DNA of 64,000 bases from Pseudoxanthomonas kaohsiungensis (GCF_010211765.1 NZ_PDWO01000015.1:35291-99290); one strand, 5' to 3'; shown: positions 18,022-26,699, numbered from the stretch's first letter. Program-made: numbers and translations. The notes: generated by a model from the letters alone, not told the origin.

Positions 18022-18058
18022 CAAGAAAGCGGCGCGGAGCCGCGAGGCCCCGCGCCGC
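18022..18058 (-). terminator. Rho-independent terminator of the BON-domain gene
   Basis: GC-rich hairpin with arms GGCGCGG (18031-18037) and CCGCGCC (18050-18056). Read leftward it is followed by GCTTTCTTGT, a short U-rich tail. It lies about 50 bp beyond the stop of the BON-domain gene on the same strand. Confidence 0.65.
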
Positions 18059-18108
18059 CGTGGCGCACCGTCGTCACCCCGGTGCGCCAGCAAAACGACC
18101 GATCCGGA

Positions 18109-18456
18109 TCAGCCGCCGGATGGCATCACCTTCAGCTTGGACGTGTCGACCTTGGTCACGCCCTGGATGCCGGCGGCGACCTTCTTGGCCTGGTCGGCCT
18201 GGGCCTGGGTGCTGGCGGTGCCGGTCAGGTAGACCACGCCGTTGACGGTATCGACGTCGATCTTGGTGCCGGCCACGGCGGTGTCGGCCAGCAGGCTGGA
18301 CTTGACCTTGGTGGTGATCCAGGTGTCGTCGACCGGCTGGGCAGAGGCCGCTTCGGCGGCGGGCTTCTTCGCCGGCTTGTCGTCGTTGGCCATGGCTGCG
18401 CCGGAGAACAGTACGGCGGTCAGGGCGGCGGCGAGGATCGTGGTGCTCTTGCGCAT
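18109..18456 (-). CDS. Periplasmic BON-domain protein (OsmY-like)
   Basis: 115 residues. Signal peptide 1-23 (cleavage at AMA-N), a short Lys/Ala-rich linker, and one BON domain (about 43-110) with the pattern DTWITTKVKSSLLAD ... GVVYLTGTASTQAQADQAKKVA. BON domains bind phospholipid surfaces; OsmY-like proteins are periplasmic stress proteins and chaperones. E. coli OsmY has two BON domains, this protein only one. Own terminator downstream and GGGACCC-rich leader upstream, so monocistronic. Confidence 0.9.
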   Translation of the reverse strand: MRKSTTILAAALTAVLFSGAAMANDDKPAKKPAAEAASAQPVDDTWITTKVKSSLLADTAVAGTKIDVDTVNGVVYLTGTASTQAQADQAKKVAAGIQGVTKVDTSKLKVMPSGG

Positions 18457-18638
18457 GGGTCCCTCCTGTTACGGCACTGTGCCGTGTGGTTTGGAGCGAG
18501 TGTCGGCGGCAAGACGTGCAGCGACGGTGAATCCAGGCGTGAAGGTTGTGCAGTGTTCAGTGCGATGAGCGCACTTGCACGGGTGCGTCGATGGCGCGTG
18601 TAATGCGCCACTTCCCCGCCATGCCACGCAGGTGCACG

Positions 18639-19709
18639 ATGGCCCGCGAACTGAACGTCGCCCTGGTCGGCTTCGGCCTGGCCGGCAGCGTCTTCCACGC
18701 CCCGCTGGTGGCATGCACGCCCGGCCTGCGCCTGCACACGGTGGTGTCGCGCGATCCGGCCAAGGTCCGCGCCGCGCATCCGCGCGCCAGCGTGGTCGGC
18801 GATCCGGCGACTGCATTCGCCGATCCGGACATCGACCTCGTCGTCGTGGCCACGCCGAACGACACCCACGCGCCGCTGGCGCTGGCCGCGCTGGAGGCCG
18901 GCAAGCACGTGGTGGTGGACAAGCCGTTCGCCCTCGACGTGGTCCAGGCGCAGGCCGTGATCGACGCGGCCGCGTCAGCCCGCCGCGTGCTCAGCGTGTT
19001 CCACAACCGACGCTGGGATGCCGACTTCCTCGCGCTGCGCGCCCTGCTCGATGGCGGCGCGCTGGGCGACGTCGCCGAACTGCACTCGCACTTCGACCGG
19101 TTCCGTCCGCAGGTGCCCGATCGCTGGCGCGACCGCGCCGGCGCCGGCAGCGGGCTGTGGTACGACCTGGGCCCGCACCTGGTCGACCAGGCCGTGCAGC
19201 TGTTCGGCGCGCCGCTCGCGGTGCACGCCGACCTGGCGCAGCAGCGCGACGGCGCCCAGGCCACCGACTACTTCCACGTGCAGCTGCGCTACCGGCGCCT
19301 GCGCGTGGTGCTGCACGCCGGCGCCCTGGTGCCAGCCGCCGCGCTGCCCGCCCACGGCCTGCGCTTTGCGGTCCACGGCACCGGCGGCAGCTGGATCAAG
19401 CACGGGCTCGACCCGCAGGAGGACGCGCTGCGCGCGGGCATGCTGCCCGGCGGCGAGGGCTGGGGCCACGATCCGCGCCCCGGCACGTGGCTGCGTGCCG
19501 GCGACGATGGCGTGCAGCAGGCGCCGTCGCCCGCGCCGGCCGGCGACTACCCCGCGTACTACGCGCGCCTGCGCGACGCGATCCTCGAGGGCACCGCGCC
19601 CCCGGTGACCGGGGAAGAGGCCCTCACCGTGATGCGGGTGATCGAAGCCGGCCTGCGCAGCGACGCCGGGCGTCGCGAAGTGCCGTTCCCCGACGAACGC
19701 ACCTTCTAG
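18639..19709 (+). CDS. Gfo/Idh/MocA-family NAD(P)-dependent oxidoreductase
   Basis: 356 residues. N-terminal Rossmann fold (VALVGFGLAGSVFHAPLV, a GxGxxG variant) with the family EKP-type motif as VDKPFALD near residue 98, then the alpha/beta substrate domain with GSGLWYDLGPHLVDQAVQLFG containing the conserved Asp/His pair. Closest in style to the YdgJ/YvaA group that acts on inositols or sugars, but the substrate is unknown. The reading frame extends 31 codons upstream; the ATG at 18639 is chosen because the Rossmann strand begins seven residues later. Monocistronic by spacing. Confidence 0.88.
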   Translation: MARELNVALVGFGLAGSVFHAPLVACTPGLRLHTVVSRDPAKVRAAHPRASVVGDPATAFADPDIDLVVVATPNDTHAPLALAALEAGKHVVVDKPFALDVVQAQAVIDAAASARRVLSVFHNRRWDADFLALRALLDGGALGDVAELHSHFDRFRPQVPDRWRDRAGAGSGLWYDLGPHLVDQAVQLFGAPLAVHADLAQQRDGAQATDYFHVQLRYRRLRVVLHAGALVPAAALPAHGLRFAVHGTGGSWIKHGLDPQEDALRAGMLPGGEGWGHDPRPGTWLRAGDDGVQQAPSPAPAGDYPAYYARLRDAILEGTAPPVTGEEALTVMRVIEAGLRSDAGRREVPFPDERTF

Positions 19710-19840
19710 GTCCAGCGAGGACCAGACATCCGTCCGTGGAAAAGCACTCGCGACTCGAGTCCGCTGCACGGGCGATGCCACCGCGCACCGACGCCATGTC
19801 GCCAGCAAGCTGTGCTCCTACAAAGTCCGCCGCCCTCTAG

Positions 19841-19931
19841 GTAGGAGCCCATCCTCATGGGCGACCCGACGCACCCCCAAGGCGGCTGCGCGCTGGCAGG
19901 TGGCGTGTCGCCCATGAGGATGGGCTCCTAC
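19841..19931. repeat. REP-like palindromic element, copy 2
   Basis: Perfect 25-bp inverted repeat: left arm 19841-19865 starting GTAGGAGCCCATCCTCATGG, right arm 19907-19931 ending GAGGATGGGCTCCTAC. The internal segment is a GC-rich sequence with its own small dyads. Arms match copy 1 at 15562-15674. It sits between the converging ends of the oxidoreductase and 6-phosphogluconate dehydrogenase genes, the usual place for such elements, and could act as a bidirectional RNA-stabilising or terminating hairpin. Confidence 0.85.
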
Positions 19932-19975
19932 ACACACACCCGGAGCCGTCGCCGCCCGCATCGCCGGCGCAGCGC

Positions 19976-20884
19976 TCAGCCGCGCTTCACCCCATGCCCG
20001 CCGAAGCGGTCGCGCAGCGCGGCGAGCATCTTGTCGGCGAAGGAGTCCTTGTCGCGCGAGCGCAGCCGCTCCATCAGCGACAGGGTGATCACCGGCGCCG
20101 ACACGTCCAGCTCGATCGCCTCGGCCACCGTCCAGCGGCCTTCGCCCGAGTCGGCCACGTAGGGCGCGATGCCCTCCAGCGCCGGGTTGTCCTCCAGCGC
20201 CTCGGCGGCCAGGTCCAGCAACCAGGAACGGACCACGCTGCCATGCCGCCAGATCTCCGCCACCTGCGGCAGGTCCAGCGCCAGCGATTCCTTGCGCTGC
20301 ATGATCGCGAAGCCCTCGGCGTAGGCCTGCATCATTCCGTACTCGATGCCGTTGTGGACCATCTTGGCGAAGTGGCCGGCGCCGCTCGGGCCGACCCGGC
20401 CCCAGCCGCGGTCCGGCGCCGGCGCCAGGGTTTCCAGCAGCGGTCGCAACCGCTCGCAGGCCGACTCCTCGCCGCCGACCATCAGGCTGTAGCCCTCGGC
20501 CAGTCCCCACACGCCGCCGCTGGTGCCGCAATCGAGGAAATGAATGCCGCTCCCGCGGCACTGCGCCGCCCGACGCTGGCTGTCCTTGTAGTTCGAGTTG
20601 CCGCCATCGACCACGATGTCGCCCGCGCGCAGCAGCGGGCCCAGCGCGTCCAGCGTCGCATCCACGGCCGCGCCGGCAGGCACCATCAGCCACAGCACGC
20701 GCGGCGCCGGCAGCGCGGCCACCAGCGCGGCGAGAGAATCGAACGTCTCCAACCCGTGCGCCTGCTGCGCCGCCTCGCGCGCGGCCGCGCCCGGATCGAA
20801 GCCGGCCACGCGATGGCCGCCGCGTTTCAGCCGCGCGGCCATGTTCGCGCCCATCCGTCCCAGCCCGACCATGCCGATGTCCAT
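19976..20884 (-). CDS. gnd: 6-phosphogluconate dehydrogenase (decarboxylating), short NAD-type
   Basis: 302-residue enzyme converting 6-phosphogluconate to ribulose-5-phosphate, CO2 and reduced cofactor. N-terminal GLGRMGANMAARL Rossmann motif; an Asp-ending strand (GHRVAGFDP) hints at NAD+ rather than NADP+. The catalytic block GPSGAGHFAKMVHNGIEYG holds the conserved Lys and the HNGIEY substrate motif; VDGGNSNY and FLDCGTSGGVWG complete the site. At about 300 residues it is the short form (YqeC/GntZ type), lacking the long C-terminal helices of the 470-residue Gnd. GAGGAGG just upstream fixes the start. Confidence 0.92.
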   Translation of the reverse strand: MDIGMVGLGRMGANMAARLKRGGHRVAGFDPGAAAREAAQQAHGLETFDSLAALVAALPAPRVLWLMVPAGAAVDATLDALGPLLRAGDIVVDGGNSNYKDSQRRAAQCRGSGIHFLDCGTSGGVWGLAEGYSLMVGGEESACERLRPLLETLAPAPDRGWGRVGPSGAGHFAKMVHNGIEYGMMQAYAEGFAIMQRKESLALDLPQVAEIWRHGSVVRSWLLDLAAEALEDNPALEGIAPYVADSGEGRWTVAEAIELDVSAPVITLSLMERLRSRDKDSFADKMLAALRDRFGGHGVKRG

Positions 20885-21069
20885 GCGACCTCCTCGCGTG
20901 CGAAAGGCCAAGCCTCGCACAGGGCGAAGGATGCACACCACCCGCGGCGCTGGAACGCAGCACCGCCGTCGACGGTGAGGCAGCGACACCCTCGGCGCCG
21001 GGCCAGCACGCCAGGCTTCCCGGAACGCGCCAGGCCTCCCTGCGTAGTCGCCGGCGCGCACCCCGTCCT

Positions 21070-21390
21070 TCAGCCGAGCAGGTCCACGCCCTTGTGGTCG
21101 TCCGGCACGCCCTGGACCAGCAACAGGTCGCCCTCGGTATGCCCGGCACGCAAGGGACGGATCGCCTGGTAGGCGTCGGACTCGTACCAGCCGCGCGCCT
21201 GCTCCATGCTGGGGAACTCGATGACCACCAGGTCGCCGGACCACGCACCTTCCACCGGCTCGTACGGGCCGCCATGGATGCGGAACCTGCCGGAGAACGG
21301 CGCCAGCGTGCCATCGATCCTCTGCAGGTACTCCATGATCTCCGGACCGAACCGCGTCTCCCGTATCACGGCCACAGCGTAAGCGCGCAT
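21070..21390 (-). CDS. DUF1330 domain-containing protein
   Basis: 106 residues forming a ferredoxin-like alpha/beta-barrel of the DUF1330 family: AYAVAVIRETRFGPEIMEYLQRI at the N-terminus and VVIEFPSMEQARGWYESDAYQ in the centre, a family hallmark resembling dimeric alpha-beta barrel proteins. No known reaction. The frame is open much further upstream, but AGGAGAGCTCG directly before the ATG at 21390 marks the start. Nearby genes are unrelated single units. Confidence 0.88.
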   Translation of the reverse strand: MRAYAVAVIRETRFGPEIMEYLQRIDGTLAPFSGRFRIHGGPYEPVEGAWSGDLVVIEFPSMEQARGWYESDAYQAIRPLRAGHTEGDLLLVQGVPDDHKGVDLLG

Positions 21391-21586
21391 CGAGCTCTCC
21401 TGGCAATCTTCGAATACCGGGCACTCTAACGCCTTCGCGATCGGGGGCGCTCCGGTGCGGGCGGGCCGCCGACGGTCCAGGTCGCGAAACCGCTCGAGCG
21501 GCACGCACCTGCGCGGATGAGACACGCCCATGGCTGGGCCAGGGTATCCGCCGAACCGGAACCGCTGCGTCGGCTTGGTCTGACCG

Positions 21587-22003
21587 TCAGGCCGCGGGCC
21601 CATGCCACGCGACCCGTTGCACCCGACAGCCCGAGCGAAGTGTGTTGTGTATCTCCGCAAGCCGATCCGTCTCGGACAGCAGGAACTCGATTTCTTCATC
21701 CGAAGCGGAAGAGTCCACCCTCGCCGAGTATGTGACCGACTCCGCAGGCAGGCCTACAGCTCCGAACCGCGCGGAGGCGATTACTTCACACCCGGTTATG
21801 GCGATGCCGAGCCGCTGGGCCTCGCGATACAGGTCATTGCAGTAGCAAGTGGCGAGGGCGAGCATCAGGAGCTCGCCGCCATTCACGGAACTGCCGAAGC
21901 CCGATTCTTTCGAGGGGACGTCCAGCGACTTGGTAGAGCCGGCAGTGGAGACATGTACAGCGTTCTGCCCCGGCTCGTTCCGGACCTGCGCGGAGATCTC
22001 CAC
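21587..22003 (-). CDS. OsmC-family protein
   Basis: 138 residues with OsmC-fold landmarks: SVNGGELLMLALATCYCNDL (the helix carrying the peroxidatic-type Cys) and a second Cys near the C-terminus in TLRSGCRV. OsmC/Ohr proteins reduce organic hydroperoxides through this Cys pair; the diverged sequence could also be a YhfA-like member. GTG at 22003 is preferred because GGAGG lies seven bases upstream; a GTG at 22009 is too close to it. Codon use is clearly less GC-rich than its neighbours (AGT, TCC, GCA, TAT), suggesting recent acquisition. Confidence 0.8.
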   Translation of the reverse strand: MEISAQVRNEPGQNAVHVSTAGSTKSLDVPSKESGFGSSVNGGELLMLALATCYCNDLYREAQRLGIAITGCEVIASARFGAVGLPAESVTYSARVDSSASDEEIEFLLSETDRLAEIHNTLRSGCRVQRVAWHGPAA

Positions 22004-22148
22004 GTGCACCCCTCCGTTCCGGGCGGCCTAATGGCCGAGATGAGCCGAATGGCGAAGCCAGTTCGGCCCGGTTGAGTCGCGAGGCACGCCAAGCGCACCT
22101 CGCTCCTGGCGAAGACTGCCATTGCAGGCAATCCTCGCACCGCGGCCG

Positions 22149-22661
22149 TCAGCTGCGGCCCAGGTAATCCAGCTTGCCCAGCGGCACGCCGTTGTGGCGC
22201 AGGATCGCGTAGGCGGTGGCGAAGTGGAAGTACAGGTTGGGCAGGGCGAAGCCGGTGAGGTAGTCCAGGCCCTCGAAGGCATGCTCGCCGCCGGGGGTGC
22301 GCAGCACCACCGGTCGGGTTTCGCTGCCGTCGATCTGCGCCGGCGCGAACGTGCCGAGGTAGGCGATGGCGCGGTCCAGGCGCGCGTAGAGGCCGGCGAA
22401 GTCGGTCTCGTCGTCGGCGAACACCGGCGCCTCGACCCCGGCCAGGCGCGCGGCGCCGTTCTTGGCGGTGTCGCTGGCCATCTGCACCTGGTTGAGCAAT
22501 GGCCGCATGTCCGGAGCCAGCCGGGACTGAAGCAGCACGGCCGGATCGAAGCCGCGCTCGATCGCGTGCGCCTGGCCGCGTTCGAGCACGTGCCGCAGGT
22601 TGCGCAGGGCGCGCACGAAGGCGGGGATGGACGCACCGTACATCGAGATCGTGGGGGTCAT
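22149..22661 (-). CDS. DUF1993 domain-containing protein
   Basis: 170 residues matching the DUF1993 layout: SMYGASIPAFVRALRNL at the start, an RLAPDMRPLLNQVQMASDTAKN helix, and the C-terminal FALPNLYFHFATAYAILRHNGVPLGKLDYLG. The fold is a four-helix bundle of the DinB/YfiT-like type, often with a metal site of His residues. Role unknown. Starts with ATG before SMYGASI as usual for the family. It precedes a small membrane protein by 62 bp on the same strand. Confidence 0.9.
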   Translation of the reverse strand: MTPTISMYGASIPAFVRALRNLRHVLERGQAHAIERGFDPAVLLQSRLAPDMRPLLNQVQMASDTAKNGAARLAGVEAPVFADDETDFAGLYARLDRAIAYLGTFAPAQIDGSETRPVVLRTPGGEHAFEGLDYLTGFALPNLYFHFATAYAILRHNGVPLGKLDYLGRS

Positions 22662-22724
22662 GACGGAGTCCGCAGGCGGGAACGGGAAGATGCGCCGGCC
22701 GGCCAGGCCGGCGCATCGGGTGGA

Positions 22725-23162
22725 TCAGCGCAACCAGCCGCGCGCGCGGCAGCGCCCGGCATACACCCACAACCCGGCGGCGAAGGCCAGCACCAGCACC
22801 GGCATCGCCAGCCCTGCCGGACCATAGGCCTGCCAGGCCGGGGTCAGCGCGTAGGCGCCGGAGAACTGCACCACCACCGCCAGCAGCGAGACCGCGAACA
22901 GCGGCACGGCCCAGCGCCTGCGCAGCAGCAGGCCGAGCGCACCGAGCACCCCGCCGATGACGCCGATCCCGAACATCACGTTCAACCAGGCCGGCGTGGC
23001 CAGGAATATCTGCCGGTCGACCTCCGGCAGCGTCGCCAGCCGGGCCTCGTCCATGGTCACCTGGACCCCGAACATGGCCAGCCCCAGCAGGTTCCACACC
23101 AGGGCCAGTATCGCCACCCACCAGTAAGCCTTGGGCCGCACGGGCCCGGACTGCATCTGCAT
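22725..23162 (-). CDS. Four-helix integral membrane protein, unknown function
   Basis: 145 residues with four hydrophobic helices (about 12-32, 60-82, 88-108 and 114-134) and a conserved-looking WWVAILALVWNLLGLAMF first helix found in many small uncharacterised proteobacterial membrane proteins. GGGGAGGAG directly precedes the ATG. Upstream partner of the DUF1993 gene on the same strand, with which it may form an operon. No functional motif visible. Confidence 0.75.
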   Translation of the reverse strand: MQMQSGPVRPKAYWWVAILALVWNLLGLAMFGVQVTMDEARLATLPEVDRQIFLATPAWLNVMFGIGVIGGVLGALGLLLRRRWAVPLFAVSLLAVVVQFSGAYALTPAWQAYGPAGLAMPVLVLAFAAGLWVYAGRCRARGWLR

Positions 23163-23386
23163 GAGCTCCTCCCCTCGCGGCGCCGTTGCCGCCCCGCAGA
23201 GCCTACCCCTCCCTCCGCCGGCCGGGCAGTGCCGCGCGCGGCGGACCGGACCCACGGGCACCGGCGCGCCCCCGCCGCGCCAATGCCGCTAAACCCCGGC
23301 CCGCGGCGGCCGCTATCCCGACGACCCCCGTGATCCCGCCCGGCCGCCCGCATCGCACGCGCGAGCCGATCCACCCGGAGCCCCAG

Positions 23387-24841
23387 ATGTCCATCGATCG
23401 CCGCTTTACCGCCTCCCTGCGCGATCCCGGCCCGGCGCCGGACGCGACCGGGCCGCTTGCGGTGCTGCCCGCCTTCGCCGACGGCATGGCCGCCCTGCCC
23501 GGGGAACTGGGCGGGCTGGGCAAGCGCCTGCAGTCGGCCGCGCGCGGCGAGGACTGGCGCAGCTACCAGCGCCTGCTGCAGCAGTTCCTGGACAAGTACC
23601 TGCAGGATTTCGCCCGCAGCCTGGACAGCGGCGCGATGGCCGAATCCGACCAGCTGCGCGAGCTGCTGCGGCAGGCGCTGGGCGTGGCCCTGGCCTCGCT
23701 GCTGCAGCCGCTGCCGGCGCTGGCCGGCGAGTCCACCGCCCTGGGCAGCGAGCTGAAGCAGTGGCGGCCCGGCAGCGACCTGGCGCCGCTGGCGCTGCGC
23801 GTACGCGAGCTGTGCCACCAGGTCGGCGTGCACGCCGGCGAAACCAGCGAGCAGCAGGCCCTGCTGCTGGGCCTGTTCGACCTGCTGCTGGAAAACCTGT
23901 TCGAACTGCTCGACGACGGCAGCTGGCTGCGCGGCCAGGTGGCGGTGGTGCGCGAACTGCTGGCCGGCAATCCCGACCGCCAGACCCTGGAGGCTACCCG
24001 CCAGGGGCTGCGCGAGCTGGCCTACCAGCAGGGGCTGCTGAAACGGGGCATCGACCAGTCCAAGGACGCGATGCGGGTGATGATGGTGTCCTTCGTCGAG
24101 CGGCTGGACGGCATGGCCGCCAGCACCGGCGAGTTCCAGTCGCGCCTGGAGGTGCACATGGGCGCGATCCGGCAGGCCCGCACCATCGCCGACCTCGGCC
24201 ACAGCCTGGAGGACGTGCTCGACGACACCGCGCGCCTGCAGGCGCAGGCGCTGCAGTCGCGCGAGCAGATGCTGGCCGCGCGTGCCGAGGTCGACGCGGC
24301 CGAAGACCGGATCCGCGAGCTGGAGGCGCGCCTGCGCGACGTCGGCGACCTGCTCCGCAGCGACCCGCTGACCGGCGCGCTGAACCGGCGCGGGTTCGAG
24401 GAGGAGTACGCGCGCGAATCGCTGCGCGCCGAGCGCGAGGCACGGCCGCTGTCGCTGGCGGTGATCGACCTGGACGAGTTCAGCCGGCTCAATGCGCGCC
24501 ATGGGCATGCCGGGGGCGACGTGGCGCTGCGCCACCTGGTCAGCCTGGCCCAGGCCACGCTGCGCGCTGGCGATGCGATCTGCCGCCACGGCGGCGAGGA
24601 GTTCGTGCTGCTGCTGCCGGGCACGCCGCTGGCCGAGGCGCAGGCGGTGGTGCAGCGCCTGCAGAAGCGGCTGGCCGCCGAACCGGCGGTGCACGAGGGC
24701 CAGCGCATCGCGTTCGCGTTCAGCGCCGGCGTGGCCGCGCGCCAGCTCGGCGAGGACCGCGACCACCTGCTGCGCCGCGCCGACCGCGCGATGTACCAGG
24801 CCAAGCGCGACGGCCGCAACCGCGTCAGCATCGCCCACTAG
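23387..24841 (+). CDS. Diguanylate cyclase (GGDEF) with N-terminal helical sensor region
   Basis: 484 residues. The first ~320 are soluble, mainly helical and Leu/Gln-rich, with a coiled coil just before the catalytic domain (about 265-325). The GGDEF domain begins at DPLTGALNRRGFEEEY. The active-site motif is GGEEF, compatible with activity, and a product-inhibition I-site RAGD lies exactly five residues before it, so feedback by cyclic di-GMP is expected. No membrane segment or named sensor domain, so the signal is cytoplasmic and unknown. The ATG at 23387 starts the MSIDRRF segment; the longer frame upstream is Pro/Arg-rich and unlikely coding. Confidence 0.92.
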   Translation: MSIDRRFTASLRDPGPAPDATGPLAVLPAFADGMAALPGELGGLGKRLQSAARGEDWRSYQRLLQQFLDKYLQDFARSLDSGAMAESDQLRELLRQALGVALASLLQPLPALAGESTALGSELKQWRPGSDLAPLALRVRELCHQVGVHAGETSEQQALLLGLFDLLLENLFELLDDGSWLRGQVAVVRELLAGNPDRQTLEATRQGLRELAYQQGLLKRGIDQSKDAMRVMMVSFVERLDGMAASTGEFQSRLEVHMGAIRQARTIADLGHSLEDVLDDTARLQAQALQSREQMLAARAEVDAAEDRIRELEARLRDVGDLLRSDPLTGALNRRGFEEEYARESLRAEREARPLSLAVIDLDEFSRLNARHGHAGGDVALRHLVSLAQATLRAGDAICRHGGEEFVLLLPGTPLAEAQAVVQRLQKRLAAEPAVHEGQRIAFAFSAGVAARQLGEDRDHLLRRADRAMYQAKRDGRNRVSIAH

Positions 24842-24859
24842 GCCGCGCGCGCGGGCCGG

Positions 24860-25213
24860 TCAGCGGCGTCGCGGCGGCCGCCCGGCGGGGCGCTCGTCGC
24901 CGTCCCGGGTGTAGGCCGGCGGCGAGTAGAAGTTGAGCGTCTTCAGCGGCGTGCGTCCGGTGTTGCGGATCTCGTGCGCCTCGCCGCGCTCGATCAGCAG
25001 CAGGCTGCCGGCGGCCAGCGCGCGGCGCGCGCCGGCGACGATCGCCACGCCCGAGCCGGCCACCACGTAGAGCCACTGCTCGGCGCCGCGATGGCGGTTG
25101 TCCGGGCCGCCTTCGCTGGCCCCGGGCGCGATCACCATCTGCGCGGCCTGCACGCCGCGCCGGTCGAACAGCACGCGAAAGCCACGGCCGAAGCGCAGTC
25201 GCCGATGCTCCAT
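24860..25213 (-). CDS. Small cupin-domain protein
   Basis: 117 residues forming a single cupin beta-barrel: APGASEGGPDNRHRGAEQWLYVVAG (first cupin motif with His and Glu ligands) and GSLLLIERGEAHEIRNTG (second motif with His). Metal ligands are thus present, but the reaction is unknown; such single-domain cupins include sugar isomerases and thiol dioxygenase-like proteins. The C-terminus is Arg/Pro/Asp-rich. The ATG at 25213 is chosen over an upstream one because the barrel begins there. Convergent with the diguanylate cyclase gene (18 bp gap). Confidence 0.85.
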   Translation of the reverse strand: MEHRRLRFGRGFRVLFDRRGVQAAQMVIAPGASEGGPDNRHRGAEQWLYVVAGSGVAIVAGARRALAAGSLLLIERGEAHEIRNTGRTPLKTLNFYSPPAYTRDGDERPAGRPPRRR

Positions 25214-25374
25214 GCCCTTCCCCTTCGCGTGCGACGTGGGCCGACGATCGCCAACGCCTCGTGAACCGCGCGTATCCATGCAGCTGAACGCGACAGCTTC
25301 ACGGCAGCGGTTTCACGGTGCCTTGCAGGCGCGCGCGCCACTGTGCGCTTCCCCGTCACCGCAGGACACGTCCG

Positions 25375-26226
25375 ATGCTGATCAGGCTCGGCTTCGAGAT
25401 CGCCTACCGCTTCGTGCAGCCGACGCCGATGGTGGTGATGCTGGACATCCACGGCTCGCGCAGCGGCGACGTGGTCGCCTCGGTGCCGCTCCATACCGAC
25501 CCGGCGGTGCCGCTGCGCCGCTACCGCGACGAATTCGGCAACACCTGCGTGCGCCTGCATGCGCCCGCCGGGCTGCTGGTCCTGGCCGCCGACGCGGTCG
25601 TCCGTGATTCCGGCCAGCCGGACCGGCAGCAACCCGATGCGATGCAGGTGCCCGTGGAGGCCCTGCCGGAAGACACGCTGGTGTTCTTGCGCGGCAGCCG
25701 CTACTGCGAGACCGACGCGCTGATGCAGTACGCCTGGGACCACTTCGGCCATGTCCCCGCCGGCTGGGCGCGGGTGCAGGCGATCTGCGACCACGTCCAC
25801 GCCGCGATCGAGTTCGGCTATCCGCACGCCGATGCCACCCGCGGCGCGGCGCGCGCGCTGGAGGAAGGCCGCGGCGTGTGCCGGGACTTCGCCCACGCCG
25901 CGATCGCCCTGTGCCGTTGCATGAACATCCCGGCGCGCTACTGCACCGGCTACCTCGGCGACATCGGCGTGCCGCCGGTGGATGCGCCGATGGATTTCTC
26001 GGCCTGGTTCGAGGTCTGGCTCGATGGCGACTGGTACACCTTCGACGCGCGCCACAACGTGCCGCGGATCGGCCGGGTGCTGGTCGCGCGCGGGCGCGAC
26101 GCGGCGGACGTGGCGATCAGCAGCACCTTCGGCCCCAACACGCTCGAGCGCTTCGAGATCCATACCTGGGAAGCGGGCCCGGAGTCGCTGGACCTGGGCA
26201 GCGGGCCGCTGCGCTGCGTCGCCTGA
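25375..26226 (+). CDS. Transglutaminase-family protein (COG1305 type), His replaced by Ser
   Basis: 283-residue soluble protein with an N-terminal beta-sandwich (RLGFEIAYRFVQPTPMVVML) and a transglutaminase core. The nucleophile region GRGVCRDFAHAAIALCR is intact and the Asp motif reads YTFDARHNVPRIGRV. Where the catalytic His normally sits (FHAWFE) this protein has DFSAWFEVW, so the classical triad is incomplete; the His of DARHN could compensate or the enzyme may be inactive. Members are often annotated as putative cysteine proteases. No signal peptide, so cytoplasmic. An in-frame codon upstream at 25318 gives an unlikely Arg-rich lead. Confidence 0.85.
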   Translation: MLIRLGFEIAYRFVQPTPMVVMLDIHGSRSGDVVASVPLHTDPAVPLRRYRDEFGNTCVRLHAPAGLLVLAADAVVRDSGQPDRQQPDAMQVPVEALPEDTLVFLRGSRYCETDALMQYAWDHFGHVPAGWARVQAICDHVHAAIEFGYPHADATRGAARALEEGRGVCRDFAHAAIALCRCMNIPARYCTGYLGDIGVPPVDAPMDFSAWFEVWLDGDWYTFDARHNVPRIGRVLVARGRDAADVAISSTFGPNTLERFEIHTWEAGPESLDLGSGPLRCVA

Positions 26227-26354
26227 ACGCACGGCGAGCAGCGCGCCGCCCTTCACGCGCTGCAGCCGCAGCCTTCGCGCCACTGCCACGGCGCCGGCAG
26301 GAAGATCGACCCACGTCCGGACGGTCTGTCGCCGTCCTTCCAAGGAGACCGACG

Positions 26355-26699
26355 ATGAAGAAGCTTCCCCTGGTCCTCGCATCCGCCGCCTTCGCGTTCG
26401 CCGGCGCCGCGTTCGCCGGCGACGGCAACATGTCCAGCACCGACAAGGTCAGGAAGATGGACCTCGACGGCGACAACCGCCTGTCGCTGAGCGAGTTCAC
26501 CGCCGGCGGCCACAAGACCGCCGACGACTTCGCCAAGTACGACGTCAACGGCGACGGCTACGTCAACGACGAGGAGATCGACGTGGGCAAGGAGCGCGGC
26601 ATGACCCCGGGCGAGAAGAAGGACGTCCGCGCCAAGGGCCGCCCGGTGCCGACCACCAACCCGAAGTCCCCCGAGCCGGCGACCACGACCGAACCGTAA
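26355..26699 (+). CDS. Exported EF-hand protein
   Basis: 114 residues. Signal peptide 1-21 (AFA-G), then two EF-hand loops, DLDGDNRLSLSE (about 36-47) and DVNGDGYVNDEE (about 63-74), both with full Ca2+ ligands, and a Lys/Pro/Thr-rich tail. Probably a periplasmic Ca2+-binding protein, the same class as the protein at 480-851 but not a close copy. AAGGAG precedes the ATG and a strong terminator follows the stop, so it is monocistronic. Confidence 0.9.
   Translation: MKKLPLVLASAAFAFAGAAFAGDGNMSSTDKVRKMDLDGDNRLSLSEFTAGGHKTADDFAKYDVNGDGYVNDEEIDVGKERGMTPGEKKDVRAKGRPVPTTNPKSPEPATTTEP

Noticed and set aside
15562..19931. CRISPR array suggested by repeated 25-bp sequence
   Set aside because: Only paired inverted copies of REP type, 4 kb apart, with no regular spacers or cas genes.
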